This document shows positions 36,598 to 45,505 of a stretch of 64,000 bases of DNA, piece after piece. Numbering within the stretch: the first letter of the stretch is position 1; each line of letters opens with the position of its first letter. The stretch comes from Devosia sp. Lineage in GTDB: Bacteria; Pseudomonadota; Alphaproteobacteria; Rhizobiales; Devosiaceae. Position numbers and translations under genes: made by a program. The stretch is from positions 170,235 through 234,234 of the forward strand of contig JADGNE010000030.1 in NCBI GenBank assembly GCA_015234425.1, read 5' to 3'. Below the pieces are notes generated by a model. The model saw only the letters and a program-made list of their open reading frames with translations. It ran no database searches and was not told the origin of the DNA.

Positions 36598-39500
36598 ATG
36601 ACCATCGCACCCTCCCAAACGGTCAAGGCCATCCTGGGCCCGACCAATACCGGCAAAACCTATTTCGCTATCGAGCGCATGCTGTCCTATCCCACCGGGA
36701 TGATCGGCCTGCCGCTGCGGCTGCTCGCGCGCGAAGTTTATGCACGTGTGGTCGAACGGGTGGGGGAGGGCGCAGTCGCGCTTGTTACCGGCGAGGAACG
36801 GATTATCCCGGCCAAGCCGCGCTACTGGGTCGCGACGGTCGAAGCCATGCCCATGGATATCCACGTCGATTGCGTGGTGGTGGACGAAATTCAGACCGCG
36901 GTAGACTTCGATCGCGGCCACATTTTTACCGATCGCATCCTCAAGGCCCGCGGCTTTTACGAAACCCTGCTGCTCGGGTCGTGGACCATGGCCAGCGTGG
37001 TGCGCAAGCTTCTGCCCCATGCCGAGATCATCGAGCGGCCACGCTTTTCCCAGCTCACCTATTCCGGCTCAAAGAAAATCTCGCGCCAGCCGGCCCGCAG
37101 CGCCATCGTCGCGTTCTCGGCGCGTCAGGTCTACGCCATAGCCGAGCTGATCCGGCGCGAACGCGGCGGGGCCGCCGTGGTGATGGGAGCGCTGTCGCCC
37201 CGCACCCGTAATGCCCAGGTGGAACTCTACCAGAATGGCGATGTCGACTTTCTCGTCGCCACTGACGCCATTGGCATGGGCCTCAACCTCGATATTCACC
37301 ACGTCGCCTTCGCCGACGACACCAAATTCGACGGCCGCCAGTCGCGGCCATTGACCCCTTCCGAGCTTGGCCAGATTGCCGGTCGCGCCGGCCGGCACAA
37401 GCGCAATGGCACGTTTGGGGTGACCGGTGGGACCGAGGGATTCGATGAAGAACTGGTTGTTCAGCTCGAAACCCATGATTTCGAACCGGTAAAAGTGCTG
37501 CAATGGCGCAACAGCGTGCTGGATTTCTCATCCATCGAGCGGTTGCGCCGGAGCCTCGAGGTTTCGCCCACCGACAAGGTGCTTACCCGCGTACCGGTGG
37601 CCACCGACCAACTGGCCCTCGAGTTCCTCTCGCGCAATGAGGCGGCCAATTATGCGCGTGGTCATGAAGCGGTCAAACTGCTCTGGGAATGTTGCCAAAC
37701 CCCGGATTATCAGGGGATTTCGCCTGCCGCGCACGGCGAAATTATTACGCGGATCTTCACCGATCTGCGGCGACACGGGGCTGCCAATGAAGACTGGATT
37801 GCCGAGCAGGTTCGGTTTTGCGACAATTCTGAGGGCGATATCGACACGCTCAGCAACCGGATCAAGCAGATCCGGACGTGGACCTTTGTCGCCAACCGCA
37901 AAAACTGGCTTGCAGACCCTTCACATTGGCGCGAAAAGACCCGAGACATTGAAGATCGCCTGAGTGATGCGCTGCATGAGCGCCTGACCCAGAGATTCGT
38001 CGACCGGCGCACCAGCGTGCTGCTCCGCCATCTGAAAGACAAACGTATGGTATCCCCCGAGATCAATGAGCGCGGCGAAGTCAGGCTTGAAGGCCACTTG
38101 CTCGGCACGCTCGAAGGCTTCCGATTTACTCTTGCCCGCGCCGATGGCGAGGTCGACGTCAAGGGCATCCGTGCCGCCGCCGATCAAGCCGTAGCGCCCG
38201 AGATCCGCAACCGGGCCGATCGCCTGGCTGGCGCGCCCAACGAGGAATTCGTGCTGGCCACCGACGGACGCCTGCGCTGGCGCGGCGATGTTGTGGCTGA
38301 ACTCGCCGAAGGCGACACGCTCTATCGTCCGCGCATCATCATGCTGGCCGACGAGTCGCTGACCGGACCGGACCTCGAACGCGTTCAGGATCGCCTCAGC
38401 CTCTGGCTGCGTCACCATATCAATACCACGCTCGAACAGGTCATGGCGCTTGAAGCGCCTGCCGATATCGAAGGCAGTGCCCGCGGCATCGCCTATCGGC
38501 TCTATGAGCATCTGGGCCTTCTGCCCCGCGCCGAAGTGGCCGACGAGGTCAAGGCACTCGACCAGGACGTTCGCGGCAAGCTGCGCAAGCTGGGCATCAA
38601 GTTCGGCGCCTACCACATCTATCTGCCGCTTTCGCTCAAGCCCGCTCCCCGCGAACTGGCGCTGATCCTGTTTGCGCTCAAGAACGGCGGCATCCGCCAG
38701 CCGGGCGTCACCGACATTCCCCATATCGTCTTGTCGGGCCGCACCTCGTTCCTCGTTGATCCGGAAGTCGATACGCGGCTTTACGAAATCGCGGGCTTCA
38801 AGGTTGCCGGCAAGCGCGCAGTGCGTGTCGACATTCTCGAGCGTCTGGCCGACATCATCCGTCCGCTGATCGCCATCGATCCCGCGCGCTACCAGGGCGA
38901 GCTGCCCAGTGGCGCCGCCGAAGGAAATGGTTTCCGCGTCACCGTGGAAATGACCAGCCTGCTCGGCTGCTCGGGCGAAGACTTTGCCTCGATCCTGAGC
39001 TCGCTCGGCTATCGCCTGCGCCGCACGCCAAAGGTGGCTGCGCCCGTCGAAGCCGTTGCAGCGACCGACGCTGCTCCGGCTGAAGAGGCTGTCAGCACTG
39101 AAGCGCCTGCTGCTGAAGCTGTCGCAGAAGACGCCCCAGTGGTTGGCGAAGCTGCGCCTGAAACGGTCGTGGCCGAAGAGGCAGCGCCTGCGGCTGAAGA
39201 GGCAGCGCCTGCGGCTGAAGAGGCTGCGCCTGCTACGGACGCTTCCGCAGAGGTTGAAGCCGCTCCGGCAGAGCCCGAGTTCGACGAAATCTGGTTCCCC
39301 GGTGGTCGTCGCCAGAACGAACAGCGCCGCCATGAGCCGCGCCGTCGCGATGCGGCCAATGCCGATGCGCCTGCGCGCGAGCGCCGCAACGACCGTCAGC
39401 GCCCCAAGGGCCCGACGCGTCCGGAAGGCAGTGCTCGTCCCGAAGGCGCAGAGCGTCCGCGCAATACCCGTCCGGCCAATACCCGTCCGAAGGCCGAGGA

Positions 39501-39630
39501 AGGCCGCGGGGTTCCGGAAAAGAACGAGCGCAATGATCGTCGTCCGCCCCAGCGCGAAGAGCGCAAGGTCGCATTCGATCCGGACAGCCCCTTTGCTGCC
39601 CTCGCCGCCCTGCGCGGCAAGAAGGACTAG
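36598..39630 (+). CDS. SUV3-like DEAD/DExH RNA helicase with long low-complexity C-terminus
   Basis: A 1010-residue superfamily 2 helicase related to mitochondrial SUPV3L1. Walker A is GPTNTGKTYFA (about 14-24) and Walker B is VVDEIQ. The second motor domain has VATDAIGMGLNLDIHHVAF and QIAGRAGRHKRNGTFG. The motor and accessory domains end near residue 810. Beyond that is an Ala/Glu/Pro-rich stretch with three near-identical 7-residue repeats (EEAAPAA), then an Arg/Pro-rich tail (about 900-1010), probably disordered and RNA-binding. The downstream S4 protein strengthens the RNA-handling theme. The target RNAs are unknown. Confidence 0.93.
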   Translation: MTIAPSQTVKAILGPTNTGKTYFAIERMLSYPTGMIGLPLRLLAREVYARVVERVGEGAVALVTGEERIIPAKPRYWVATVEAMPMDIHVDCVVVDEIQTAVDFDRGHIFTDRILKARGFYETLLLGSWTMASVVRKLLPHAEIIERPRFSQLTYSGSKKISRQPARSAIVAFSARQVYAIAELIRRERGGAAVVMGALSPRTRNAQVELYQNGDVDFLVATDAIGMGLNLDIHHVAFADDTKFDGRQSRPLTPSELGQIAGRAGRHKRNGTFGVTGGTEGFDEELVVQLETHDFEPVKVLQWRNSVLDFSSIERLRRSLEVSPTDKVLTRVPVATDQLALEFLSRNEAANYARGHEAVKLLWECCQTPDYQGISPAAHGEIITRIFTDLRRHGAANEDWIAEQVRFCDNSEGDIDTLSNRIKQIRTWTFVANRKNWLADPSHWREKTRDIEDRLSDALHERLTQRFVDRRTSVLLRHLKDKRMVSPEINERGEVRLEGHLLGTLEGFRFTLARADGEVDVKGIRAAADQAVAPEIRNRADRLAGAPNEEFVLATDGRLRWRGDVVAELAEGDTLYRPRIIMLADESLTGPDLERVQDRLSLWLRHHINTTLEQVMALEAPADIEGSARGIAYRLYEHLGLLPRAEVADEVKALDQDVRGKLRKLGIKFGAYHIYLPLSLKPAPRELALILFALKNGGIRQPGVTDIPHIVLSGRTSFLVDPEVDTRLYEIAGFKVAGKRAVRVDILERLADIIRPLIAIDPARYQGELPSGAAEGNGFRVTVEMTSLLGCSGEDFASILSSLGYRLRRTPKVAAPVEAVAATDAAPAEEAVSTEAPAAEAVAEDAPVVGEAAPETVVAEEAAPAAEEAAPAAEEAAPATDASAEVEAAPAEPEFDEIWFPGGRRQNEQRRHEPRRRDAANADAPARERRNDRQRPKGPTRPEGSARPEGAERPRNTRPANTRPKAEEGRGVPEKNERNDRRPPQREERKVAFDPDSPFAALAALRGKKD
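39175..39234 (+). repeat. 21-nt tandem repeats inside the helicase gene
   Basis: Two exact copies and one shortened copy of GAAGAGGCAGCGCCTGCGGC(T) encode the EEAAPAA repeats. Such in-frame units can expand or contract without breaking the frame. Confidence 0.9.
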
Positions 39631-39633
39631 GCC

Positions 39634-40044
39634 TTGGCCGGGACTGGATCTGAGCCGCTCCGCAAGGAGCGGCTCGACCGGTTCCTGTTCTTCTCGCGCG
39701 CCGTAAAGTCGCGCACCCTGGCGCAGAAAATCATCGAGACCGGCGCCATTCGCGTCAACTCCGAGAAAACAGACCGCTCCGACCACAGGGTCGGGGCGGG
39801 CGATGTGCTGACCATGGCGCTGCACAATCGCATTCTCGTCTGGCGCATTCTCGATTGTGGGACACGTCGCGGCCCGGCCAGCGAGGCTGCCACCCTCTAT
39901 GAGGATCTCTCGCCGCCACCGACGCCCCGGGCCGAGATGTCTCCCTATGATGCGGCAATTGCTGAGCGTCCCATGGGCAGCGGCCGGCCGACCAAGAAAG
40001 AGCGCCGGGACACAGATCGGCTTCGCGGCGACGACGATGATTGA
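39634..40044 (+). CDS. S4-domain RNA-binding protein (Hsp15-like)
   Basis: A 136-residue protein. The S4 fold is near the N-terminus: ERLDRFLFFSRAVKSRTLAQ, then ETGAIRVN and VGAGDVLTMAL. That resembles Hsp15, which binds stalled 50S subunits carrying peptidyl-tRNA. The C-terminal 50 residues are proline-rich and then basic/acidic (RRDTDRLRGDDDD). It begins with TTG three bases after the helicase stop and ends eight bases inside the next gene, so three genes are tightly linked. Confidence 0.9.
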   Translation: MAGTGSEPLRKERLDRFLFFSRAVKSRTLAQKIIETGAIRVNSEKTDRSDHRVGAGDVLTMALHNRILVWRILDCGTRRGPASEAATLYEDLSPPPTPRAEMSPYDAAIAERPMGSGRPTKKERRDTDRLRGDDDD

Positions 40045-40543
40045 AATTCCGGTGCTCACCACCGCCCGGCTGGTGCTGCGCGCGCCGCATGCTAACGACT
40101 TCCCCGCTTATCGTGATTTCATGGCTTCGCCGCGCGCTATCCACATGGGTGGTCCGTTCGACCTGAAAGCGGCCTGGGGCATGTTCTGCAACGATCTGGC
40201 GCAGTGGTCGCTCTACGGCCACGGTTGCCTGATGATCGATCTGCGCGAAAATGGTGCGACAGTCGGGCAGGTCGGGATCAATCACGGTCCGCTCTTTCCC
40301 GAAAAGGAACTGGGCTGGTTCCTGTACGAGGGGTACGAGGGGGCTGGGATCGCCCATGAGGCCGCTCTGGCCATGCGAGACTGGGCGTTTGTCCATTTGG
40401 GACCGTCGGGTCTGGTCAGCTATTGCGATCCGGCCAACGCCCGCTCTATAGCCCTGGCCGAACGTCTTGGAGGCAGGCTGGACCCGACGGCAGTAGGGCA
40501 GGACCCTGAGGACCTCGTTTTCAGGCATCGTCCGCCGGTCTGA
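40037..40543 (+). CDS. GNAT-family N-acetyltransferase (RimJ/RimL type)
   Basis: A 168-residue acetyltransferase. It opens PVLTTARLVLRAPHANDFPAY, the RimJ/RimL-like 'l.TeRL.lR......D...' start. The body contains GQVGINHGPLFPEKELGWFL and EGAGIAHEAALAMRDWAF, the latter replacing the usual GxGxA loop with GAGIAHEA. CDPANARSIALAERLGGRLD closes the fold. Protein N-termini or small amines are possible substrates. The ATG lies within the end of the S4 gene. Confidence 0.88.
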   Translation: MIEIPVLTTARLVLRAPHANDFPAYRDFMASPRAIHMGGPFDLKAAWGMFCNDLAQWSLYGHGCLMIDLRENGATVGQVGINHGPLFPEKELGWFLYEGYEGAGIAHEAALAMRDWAFVHLGPSGLVSYCDPANARSIALAERLGGRLDPTAVGQDPEDLVFRHRPPV

Positions 40544-40692
40544 TCAAAGATTTTAAAGTTCGGGCTGACCGCGCCAATCCGTCCCCCGTCGCAGCCTTGC
40601 GGAGGCGGGCAAAAGGGTTTAGCAACCGGACCGTTGAGACTGGCTGGCGTGTTCCCTAGCGGGCCGCCCTTCCTTTACGCGGATCGTTTCGT

Positions 40693-41031
40693 ATGACCTA
40701 CATCGTCACCGACAACTGCATTGCCTGCAAGTACACGGACTGTGTCGAAGTGTGTCCGGTGGACTGCTTCTACGAAGGCGAGAACATGTTGGTCATTCAT
40801 CCTGATGAGTGCATCGACTGTGGCGTGTGCGAACCGGAATGTCCTGCCGAGGCGATTAAGCCGGATACGGAAAGTGGTCTCGACGCCTGGCTCGAGCTCA
40901 ATCGCAAGTTTTCCACCGCCTGGCCCAATCTTACCGAGCGCCGCGATCCCTTGCCCGAGGCCAAGGATCGTGACGGCGAATCGGGTAAGCTCGAGAAGTA
41001 TTTCTCCGAGGAGCCCGGCGAGGGCGATTGA
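40693..41031 (+). CDS. fdxA: Ferredoxin, 3Fe-4S/4Fe-4S type
   Basis: A 112-residue electron carrier of the seven-iron class. The first cluster region is [20 protein letters not shown], and the second is [16 protein letters not shown]. The C-terminal extension (residues 58-112) is typical of alphaproteobacterial FdxA and contains [20 protein letters not shown]. It is soluble; no signal peptide is present. Its partner enzymes cannot be deduced. A weak ACGGGC/GCCCGT hairpin follows about 64 nt after the stop. Confidence 0.96.
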   Translation: MTYIVTDNCIACKYTDCVEVCPVDCFYEGENMLVIHPDECIDCGVCEPECPAEAIKPDTESGLDAWLELNRKFSTAWPNLTERRDPLPEAKDRDGESGKLEKYFSEEPGEGD

Positions 41032-41391
41032 TCCCCGCAATTGGGTGTACGGAACCGTTGGACAAGCCAAGGGTTCTCTTGCGAAGGTGGCTAGACGGGC
41101 TTAAGCAGCCCGTTTCCGCTTGCGTGATTCGTACCTTTTGATTTTGCTGAATTTTTGTGCTATGGTCCTTCCATATGCAGCTCAGCCCGTCACCCAAGCC
41201 GTGCCAGATGGCACGATTTTTTTGACATAACATTCTCTGTTGCCTGGCACTTCTTCGGATGAAGCGGACCCGAAGGCCAGGAGGTTTGTGCTGCCCAAAG
41301 GCCCGTGGTTCGGGCTTGAGTAGAGTAGGAGTGGCCGGTCCTTGCCGCAAGGAATCGACCATTTTGGGGCGTCAAAAAGGAGTTCCAGCTT
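41032..41391. other. 360-bp fdxA-carD intergenic region
   Basis: Apart from a weak hairpin at 41095-41113, the promoter and the terminator-like hairpin, it holds a long 5' leader. I see no open frame with a ribosome site before carD. The last part carries AAAGGAG (about 41377), the carD ribosome site. Confidence 0.6.
41138..41223 (+). promoter_or_regulatory. carD leader: extended -10 promoter followed by attenuator-like hairpin
   Basis: TTGATT and TATGGT are spaced by 17 nt, and TGC precedes the -10 to form an extended -10 box. About 30 nt after the expected start is CGTGCC-AGAT-GGCACG followed by ATTTTTTT, a textbook intrinsic terminator. The carD start is about 170 nt further on. The pair may produce a short RNA or attenuate carD. 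Confidence 0.55.
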
Positions 41392-41961
41392 ATGGTAGCC
41401 AAGAAGTCTCAGCAGCGGCTCGGGTTTAAAACGGGTGAATATGTTGTTTATCCGTCGCATGGCGTTGGCCTGATCGTGGCCATCGAGGAGCAGGAGGTCG
41501 CTGGCCTCGTCCTCGAACTTTTCGTCATCAGCTTCGAGCAGGACAAGCTGACCCTTCGCGTGCCGGTCGCCAAGATCAAGTCCGTGGGCATGCGCAAGCT
41601 TGCCGAAGAAGACGAGGTCAACAAAGCCCTGGAAACTGTTACCGGCCGCGCTCGTGTCAAGCGCACCATGTGGTCGCGTCGCGCCCAGGAATATGAGGCC
41701 AAGATCAATTCCGGCGATCTGATCGCCATCTCGGAAGTCGTGCGCGATCTTTATCGCTCCGATGACCAGCCCGAGCAGTCCTATTCCGAACGCCAGCTCT
41801 TTGAGCAGGCCATGGATCGCATGAGCCGTGAAATCAGCTCCGTCAACAAGGTGACGCTGACCGAGGCCGTGCAGTTGATCGAAAAGCAGCTCGCCAAGAG
41901 CCCGAAGCGCACCAAGGCAGATGCCGCGGAAGCTGAGAGCGATGAGGAAGCCGCTGCCTGA
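41392..41961 (+). CDS. carD: CarD-family RNA polymerase-binding regulator
   Basis: A 189-residue transcription factor that binds the RNA polymerase beta subunit and stabilises open complexes, notably at rRNA and stress promoters. The N-terminal Tudor-like RNAP-interaction domain is TGEYVVYPSHGVGLIVAIEEQ. The C-terminal helical DNA-binding part includes VKRTMWSRRAQEYEAKINSG with the conserved tryptophan. The tail is Lys/Ala/Glu-rich. The order fdxA-carD is conserved in Hyphomicrobiales. The leader suggests transcriptional attenuation. Confidence 0.95.
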   Translation: MVAKKSQQRLGFKTGEYVVYPSHGVGLIVAIEEQEVAGLVLELFVISFEQDKLTLRVPVAKIKSVGMRKLAEEDEVNKALETVTGRARVKRTMWSRRAQEYEAKINSGDLIAISEVVRDLYRSDDQPEQSYSERQLFEQAMDRMSREISSVNKVTLTEAVQLIEKQLAKSPKRTKADAAEAESDEEAAA

Positions 41962-41986
41962 TCAGGGTTGCAGGTATTTTTTGAGA

Positions 41987-42014
41987 AGGGCCGGCAGCGA
42001 TGCCGGCCTTTTTT
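41987..42014 (+). terminator. Rho-independent terminator after carD
   Basis: GGCCGGCA pairs with TGCCGGCC around a 4-nt loop, followed by TTTTTT. Confidence 0.92.
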
Positions 42015-42138
42015 ATTGCCCATTCAGCCGGAAGCGGTTGCTCGCCAGTTCTGCCTCCGCGGTTTGGCATGAGAAGTCGTGGTCTTGCCCAACCCGGTGC
42101 GCCGGAGGTGATGACGTTCTGACGAGGCGGCAGATGAA

Positions 42139-43017
42139 TCAGGCCTTCCCCAGGAAATCCGTCATGCTTGTCTTGGCACTGCCGGGACGCAGCGGCTTCT
42201 GCTGGCTTTCATGGGGGACCCAACCGGCCAGCCAGACGATTTCGAGCGTTGCGCGTATCCGCCCATCGGGATCGCTGTCCCGCTCCGCATAGGCGCCGGC
42301 CGCGGCCGAGAGCAGGGTCCGGGTCATGGCGCGGCGCGGCCGATCGGCCAGCGGATTGGAAGCCCCCAGCGCCTTGAGTTCGGCCATCAGCGCGAATGGA
42401 TTGGCGTAGCGAACCTTGTGGCTTTCCACGTCGGCCACGGGCAGGGCAAAGCCGGCCCGCTGCAACAATGCGCCGCCGTCGCGCACCTGCACCATCGGGG
42501 CCACGCGTGCGGAGGCACCGCCGGAGAGCGCAAGGTCGGCCGACAGAAAAGCTTCGCGCAGCTCGGTAAAACTCTCGCCGCCCAGCATCGCCGCCATGAA
42601 GAGGCCGTCTGGCTTCATGCGGGCGCGCAGCCGCGCCAGATGCCCGGGCACGTCGTTGACCGCCTGCAAGTGCAGCAGGGAAACAACGAGATCGAACTCG
42701 CCTTCTGGCAGCTCGGGAAACTCCTCAGTCCCCGAAAACGCCTCCACGCGGGTGAAGCGCAGCGGCGCCTGTCCGGTCTCCATGGTTTCGGGCAGGCTTA
42801 GCGCATCAGGCGCTATAAGTAGGGCGCTGGAAAACTGGCGCATATGCGCGCCGAGCCGGTCGGCCAGATCTTCGACGACCAGATCCCTGACGAAATTGGT
42901 GGTCTCGCGGCGGCGCGCCAAATGGCGTGCGATCAATTCGGTGTCGAAAAGGCGGGGTTGCTGGGACAAGAAACCTGCTCGCGAAAGAGGGCTTGCCCCG
43001 GCGTCGAGGCGTGCCAT
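42139..43017 (-). CDS. SAM-dependent methyltransferase, NDUFAF5/BioC-like
   Basis: A 292-residue protein. It has a short N-terminal segment LFDTELIARHLARRR, then a class I methyltransferase fold. The fold is marked by EGEFDLVVSLLHLQAVNDVPGHL and RARMKPDGLFMAAMLGGESF, with PMVQVRDGGALLQRAGFALPVADVE later. This is the pattern of the alphaproteobacterial relatives of NDUFAF5, a complex I assembly hydroxylase in mitochondria. The glycine-rich SAM loop is weak, so activity is uncertain. The ATG is only ten bases from the divergent comF start. Confidence 0.87.
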   Translation of the reverse strand: MARLDAGASPLSRAGFLSQQPRLFDTELIARHLARRRETTNFVRDLVVEDLADRLGAHMRQFSSALLIAPDALSLPETMETGQAPLRFTRVEAFSGTEEFPELPEGEFDLVVSLLHLQAVNDVPGHLARLRARMKPDGLFMAAMLGGESFTELREAFLSADLALSGGASARVAPMVQVRDGGALLQRAGFALPVADVESHKVRYANPFALMAELKALGASNPLADRPRRAMTRTLLSAAAGAYAERDSDPDGRIRATLEIVWLAGWVPHESQQKPLRPGSAKTSMTDFLGKA

Positions 43018-43027
43018 TGTAGGTCTT

Positions 43028-43825
43028 ATGGCGAGGGGCTGGGGCGAAGTCAAAGACTGGTCGCAAAGCAACTGGCTGGGCTCAGGGCTCAGTCGGCTGG
43101 GTGCTCTTGTGCTCGATCAGCTCTATCCACCCGTCTGCGCCGGCTGTGGTGGTCCGCTGATGGCGAGCGATGCGCTTTGCGGCGCCTGCTTTGCCCAGTT
43201 GCGGCCGATCACCGAGCCGCTCTGCCCTGTGCTGGGGCTGCCTTTCGATAGCGACCCCGGCGGGGGTGCGTTATCGGCCGAGGCTATTGCCGATCCGCCC
43301 CCGTTCGGACGGGCCCGGGCTGCAGTGGCCTATGGCGAGATGGCGGGAACCCTTGTCAGCCATCTCAAATATGGTGATCGACCAGAACTGGCGCGGCTTT
43401 GCGCCCGGCTGATGACAGCGGCAGGGCGCCCGTTGTTCCTGGGGGGCCCCATCCTCGTGCCGGTGCCGCTGCATCGGCAGAGGTTGCGCTTTCGGCGCTA
43501 TAATCAGTCGTTGCTCCTGGCGCAGGAGATTTCCCGACTGACCGGGTTAAAGGTTGATCCCCATCTCGTCGAGCGACACCGTCAGACGCGACAGCAAGTC
43601 GGACTTTCGGGTGACGCGCGCGATCGCAATGTGCAGGGGGCGTTTGTCGCCAATCGCGATCTGCTGCGCCGGCTCGGTGGTCGCCCGATCGTGATCATCG
43701 ACGATGTCTACACCACCGGGGCAACGGTCAAGGCGGTGACCCGCGCGCTCAAGCGGGCCGGGGCGGAGCGGATCGATATCCTGACCTTCGCCCGCGTTGT
43801 CATTGGCGGGGAACTCCCCATATAA
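43028..43825 (+). CDS. ComF-family phosphoribosyltransferase-like protein
   Basis: A 265-residue protein with an N-terminal zinc-type cysteine set (VCAGCGG, ALCGACF). The phosphoribosyltransferase fold has VPVPLHRQRLRFRRYNQSLLLA and the PRPP loop IVIIDDVYTTGATVKAV. In naturally competent species ComF acts in DNA uptake; in others its role is unclear. No other competence gene is nearby. It begins a same-strand run with grxC, the nitrilase and DUF1178 that recurs in Hyphomicrobiales. Confidence 0.93.
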   Translation: MARGWGEVKDWSQSNWLGSGLSRLGALVLDQLYPPVCAGCGGPLMASDALCGACFAQLRPITEPLCPVLGLPFDSDPGGGALSAEAIADPPPFGRARAAVAYGEMAGTLVSHLKYGDRPELARLCARLMTAAGRPLFLGGPILVPVPLHRQRLRFRRYNQSLLLAQEISRLTGLKVDPHLVERHRQTRQQVGLSGDARDRNVQGAFVANRDLLRRLGGRPIVIIDDVYTTGATVKAVTRALKRAGAERIDILTFARVVIGGELPI

Positions 43826-43855
43826 GATCGAGACAAATGTTTCCGGAGCCCGACA

Positions 43856-44110
43856 ATGGCCAAGGTCGAAATCTATACGACACCCACCTGTCCTTATTGC
43901 CATGCGGCCAAGGCGCTGCTGAACGAGAAGGGCGCAGACTATACCGAGATCACTGTGCTCGACCCCGAGCTGCGCGAAGCGATGACCAAGCGCGCCAATG
44001 GCCGCCGCACCGTGCCGCAGATCTTTGTCGGAGCTACCCATGTGGGTGGTTATGACGACATGGCTGCGCTGGACCGCGAAGGCGGTCTCGATCCCCTCCT
44101 GGCCCAGTAG
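43856..44110 (+). CDS. grxC: Glutaredoxin 3
   Basis: An 84-residue dithiol glutaredoxin. The active site is CPYC (Cys12, Cys15) in YTTPTCPYCHAAK. Glutathione-binding residues are in RRTVPQIFVG and VGGYDDMAALDREG. It reduces protein and glutathione mixed disulfides in the cytosol. It follows comF by 30 nt and precedes the nitrilase gene by seven bases. Confidence 0.97.
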   Translation: MAKVEIYTTPTCPYCHAAKALLNEKGADYTEITVLDPELREAMTKRANGRRTVPQIFVGATHVGGYDDMAALDREGGLDPLLAQ

Positions 44111-44117
44111 CTGACCC

Positions 44118-44948
44118 ATGAAGATCGCCGCCATCCAGATGCAGTCCGGGCTTGATCCGGATGCCAATCTTGCAGCGCTCGAGCCGATGATCGCAGAGGC
44201 AGCGGAAGCCGGGGCAAGCTATGCGCTGACCCCGGAGGTGACGCTGATTTTCCCCGAAAGCCGGGATCAGCTGCGCTCGGTGGCGGCTCCATTCGAGGGT
44301 CATCCGCAATTGGCCCGCGTGGGTGAGCTGGCGCGCCAGCACAAAATGCATGTCCATATCGGTTCGCTGCCCATTCCGCTCGAAGATGGTCGCTTTGCCA
44401 ATCGGTCGGTGCTGTTCGGGCCGGACGGGGCGATAGTGGCGCATTATGACAAGATCCACCTCTTTGATGCCGATATCGCCGGGCTCAATGCCTATCGCGA
44501 AAGTGCAACCTATAAGGGGGGTGACAGGGCAGTGACGGCGCCGCTGGGTGACTTCACCCTCGGCTTTTCCATCTGCTACGACATGCGCTTCCCAAGGCTC
44601 TACAATAGCCTCGCCAATGCTGGTGCCGATCTGATCGCTGTGCCCGCTGCCTTCACCGTACCAACGGGGCAGGCGCACTGGCATGTGCTCCTGCGCGCCC
44701 GGGCAATTGAGACGGGGTCCTATGTCATCGCTGCCGCTCAGGGTGGCCAGCATGCCAATGGACGGGCCACCTATGGGCATTCGCTGGTGATCGACCCGTG
44801 GGGCAAGGTCATCGCCGAGCTCGACCACGACGCGCCGGGCGTTCTCCTCGCCGACATCGATCCGGCTCTTGTGAGGGAAGCCCGCCAACGGGTGCCCGCG
44901 CTCGCCAACGCGCGCGACTTTGCCGCGCCCGAACCATTGCAGGGCTAG
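44118..44948 (+). CDS. Carbon-nitrogen hydrolase (nitrilase superfamily, Nit-like)
   Basis: A 276-residue amidase. The catalytic triad is Glu40 (TPEVTLIF), Lys112 (YDKIHLFDA) and Cys153 (SICYDMRFP). The subfamily resembles Nit1/Nit2 and YbeM-type enzymes, which hydrolyse deaminated glutathione; its position next to glutaredoxin fits such a repair role but does not prove it. It also has LRARAIETGSYVIAAAQGG, a typical segment after the nucleophile. Confidence 0.94.
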   Translation: MKIAAIQMQSGLDPDANLAALEPMIAEAAEAGASYALTPEVTLIFPESRDQLRSVAAPFEGHPQLARVGELARQHKMHVHIGSLPIPLEDGRFANRSVLFGPDGAIVAHYDKIHLFDADIAGLNAYRESATYKGGDRAVTAPLGDFTLGFSICYDMRFPRLYNSLANAGADLIAVPAAFTVPTGQAHWHVLLRARAIETGSYVIAAAQGGQHANGRATYGHSLVIDPWGKVIAELDHDAPGVLLADIDPALVREARQRVPALANARDFAAPEPLQG

Positions 44949-45014
44949 GCGCGCTCGCTATATGACAATCAGAGGACGCTCTTTTCGGCGTATCCAGAGA
45001 CGACGACAGACCAA

Positions 45015-45437
45015 GTGATCCAGTATTCTCTCCAATGTGCGAAGGGGCATAGCTTCGACGCCTGGTTCAAGAACGCCGCCGCCTATGACGAGCAGAAAGC
45101 GCGTGGCATTGTCAGCTGTGCCGTTTGCGGGGATGGGCAAGTGGAAAAGGCGCCTATGGCGCCGGCCGTCGCCCGCACCGATCATGAGCGCCGTACCGTC
45201 GCTGCCGTACATCCGGAGGCGGCAAAAATCCGCGAGATGCTGCGCGAATATCGTCGCAAGGTCATGAGCGAGGCCGACAATGTCGGCGACAGGTTCGCCG
45301 AGGAAGCCCGAAAAATCCATTTCGAGGAAGTCGAGGCGCGCGGCATTTATGGTCAGGCCAGCCAGGACGAGATCGCGGCCCTGATCGAGGATGGCGTTGA
45401 CTTCATGCCCCTGCCCGATGTGGGCGAGGACAACTGA
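45015..45437 (+). CDS. DUF1178 family protein
   Basis: A 140-residue protein with an N-terminal rubredoxin-like or zinc-ribbon pair: LQCAKGHSFDAWF and SCAVCGDGQ. A helical middle follows, with MLREYRRKVMSEADNVGDRFAEEARKIHF (quoted in part) and ARGIYGQASQDE. No function is assigned to the family. It commonly follows the nitrilase gene in alphaproteobacteria. The start is GTG. Confidence 0.92.
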   Translation: MIQYSLQCAKGHSFDAWFKNAAAYDEQKARGIVSCAVCGDGQVEKAPMAPAVARTDHERRTVAAVHPEAAKIREMLREYRRKVMSEADNVGDRFAEEARKIHFEEVEARGIYGQASQDEIAALIEDGVDFMPLPDVGEDN

Positions 45438-45505
45438 CCGGTTTGCCTCCTGACATTTTATGACGCTTAGGGCATCCAGTACCGGTCTGGTGATTGGAGG
45501 TGCCG

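Noticed and set aside
37921-40062. A 713-codon open frame opposite the helicase and S4 genes
   Set aside because: Antisense shadow; its Arg/Ser-rich part simply mirrors the low-complexity tail of the helicase.
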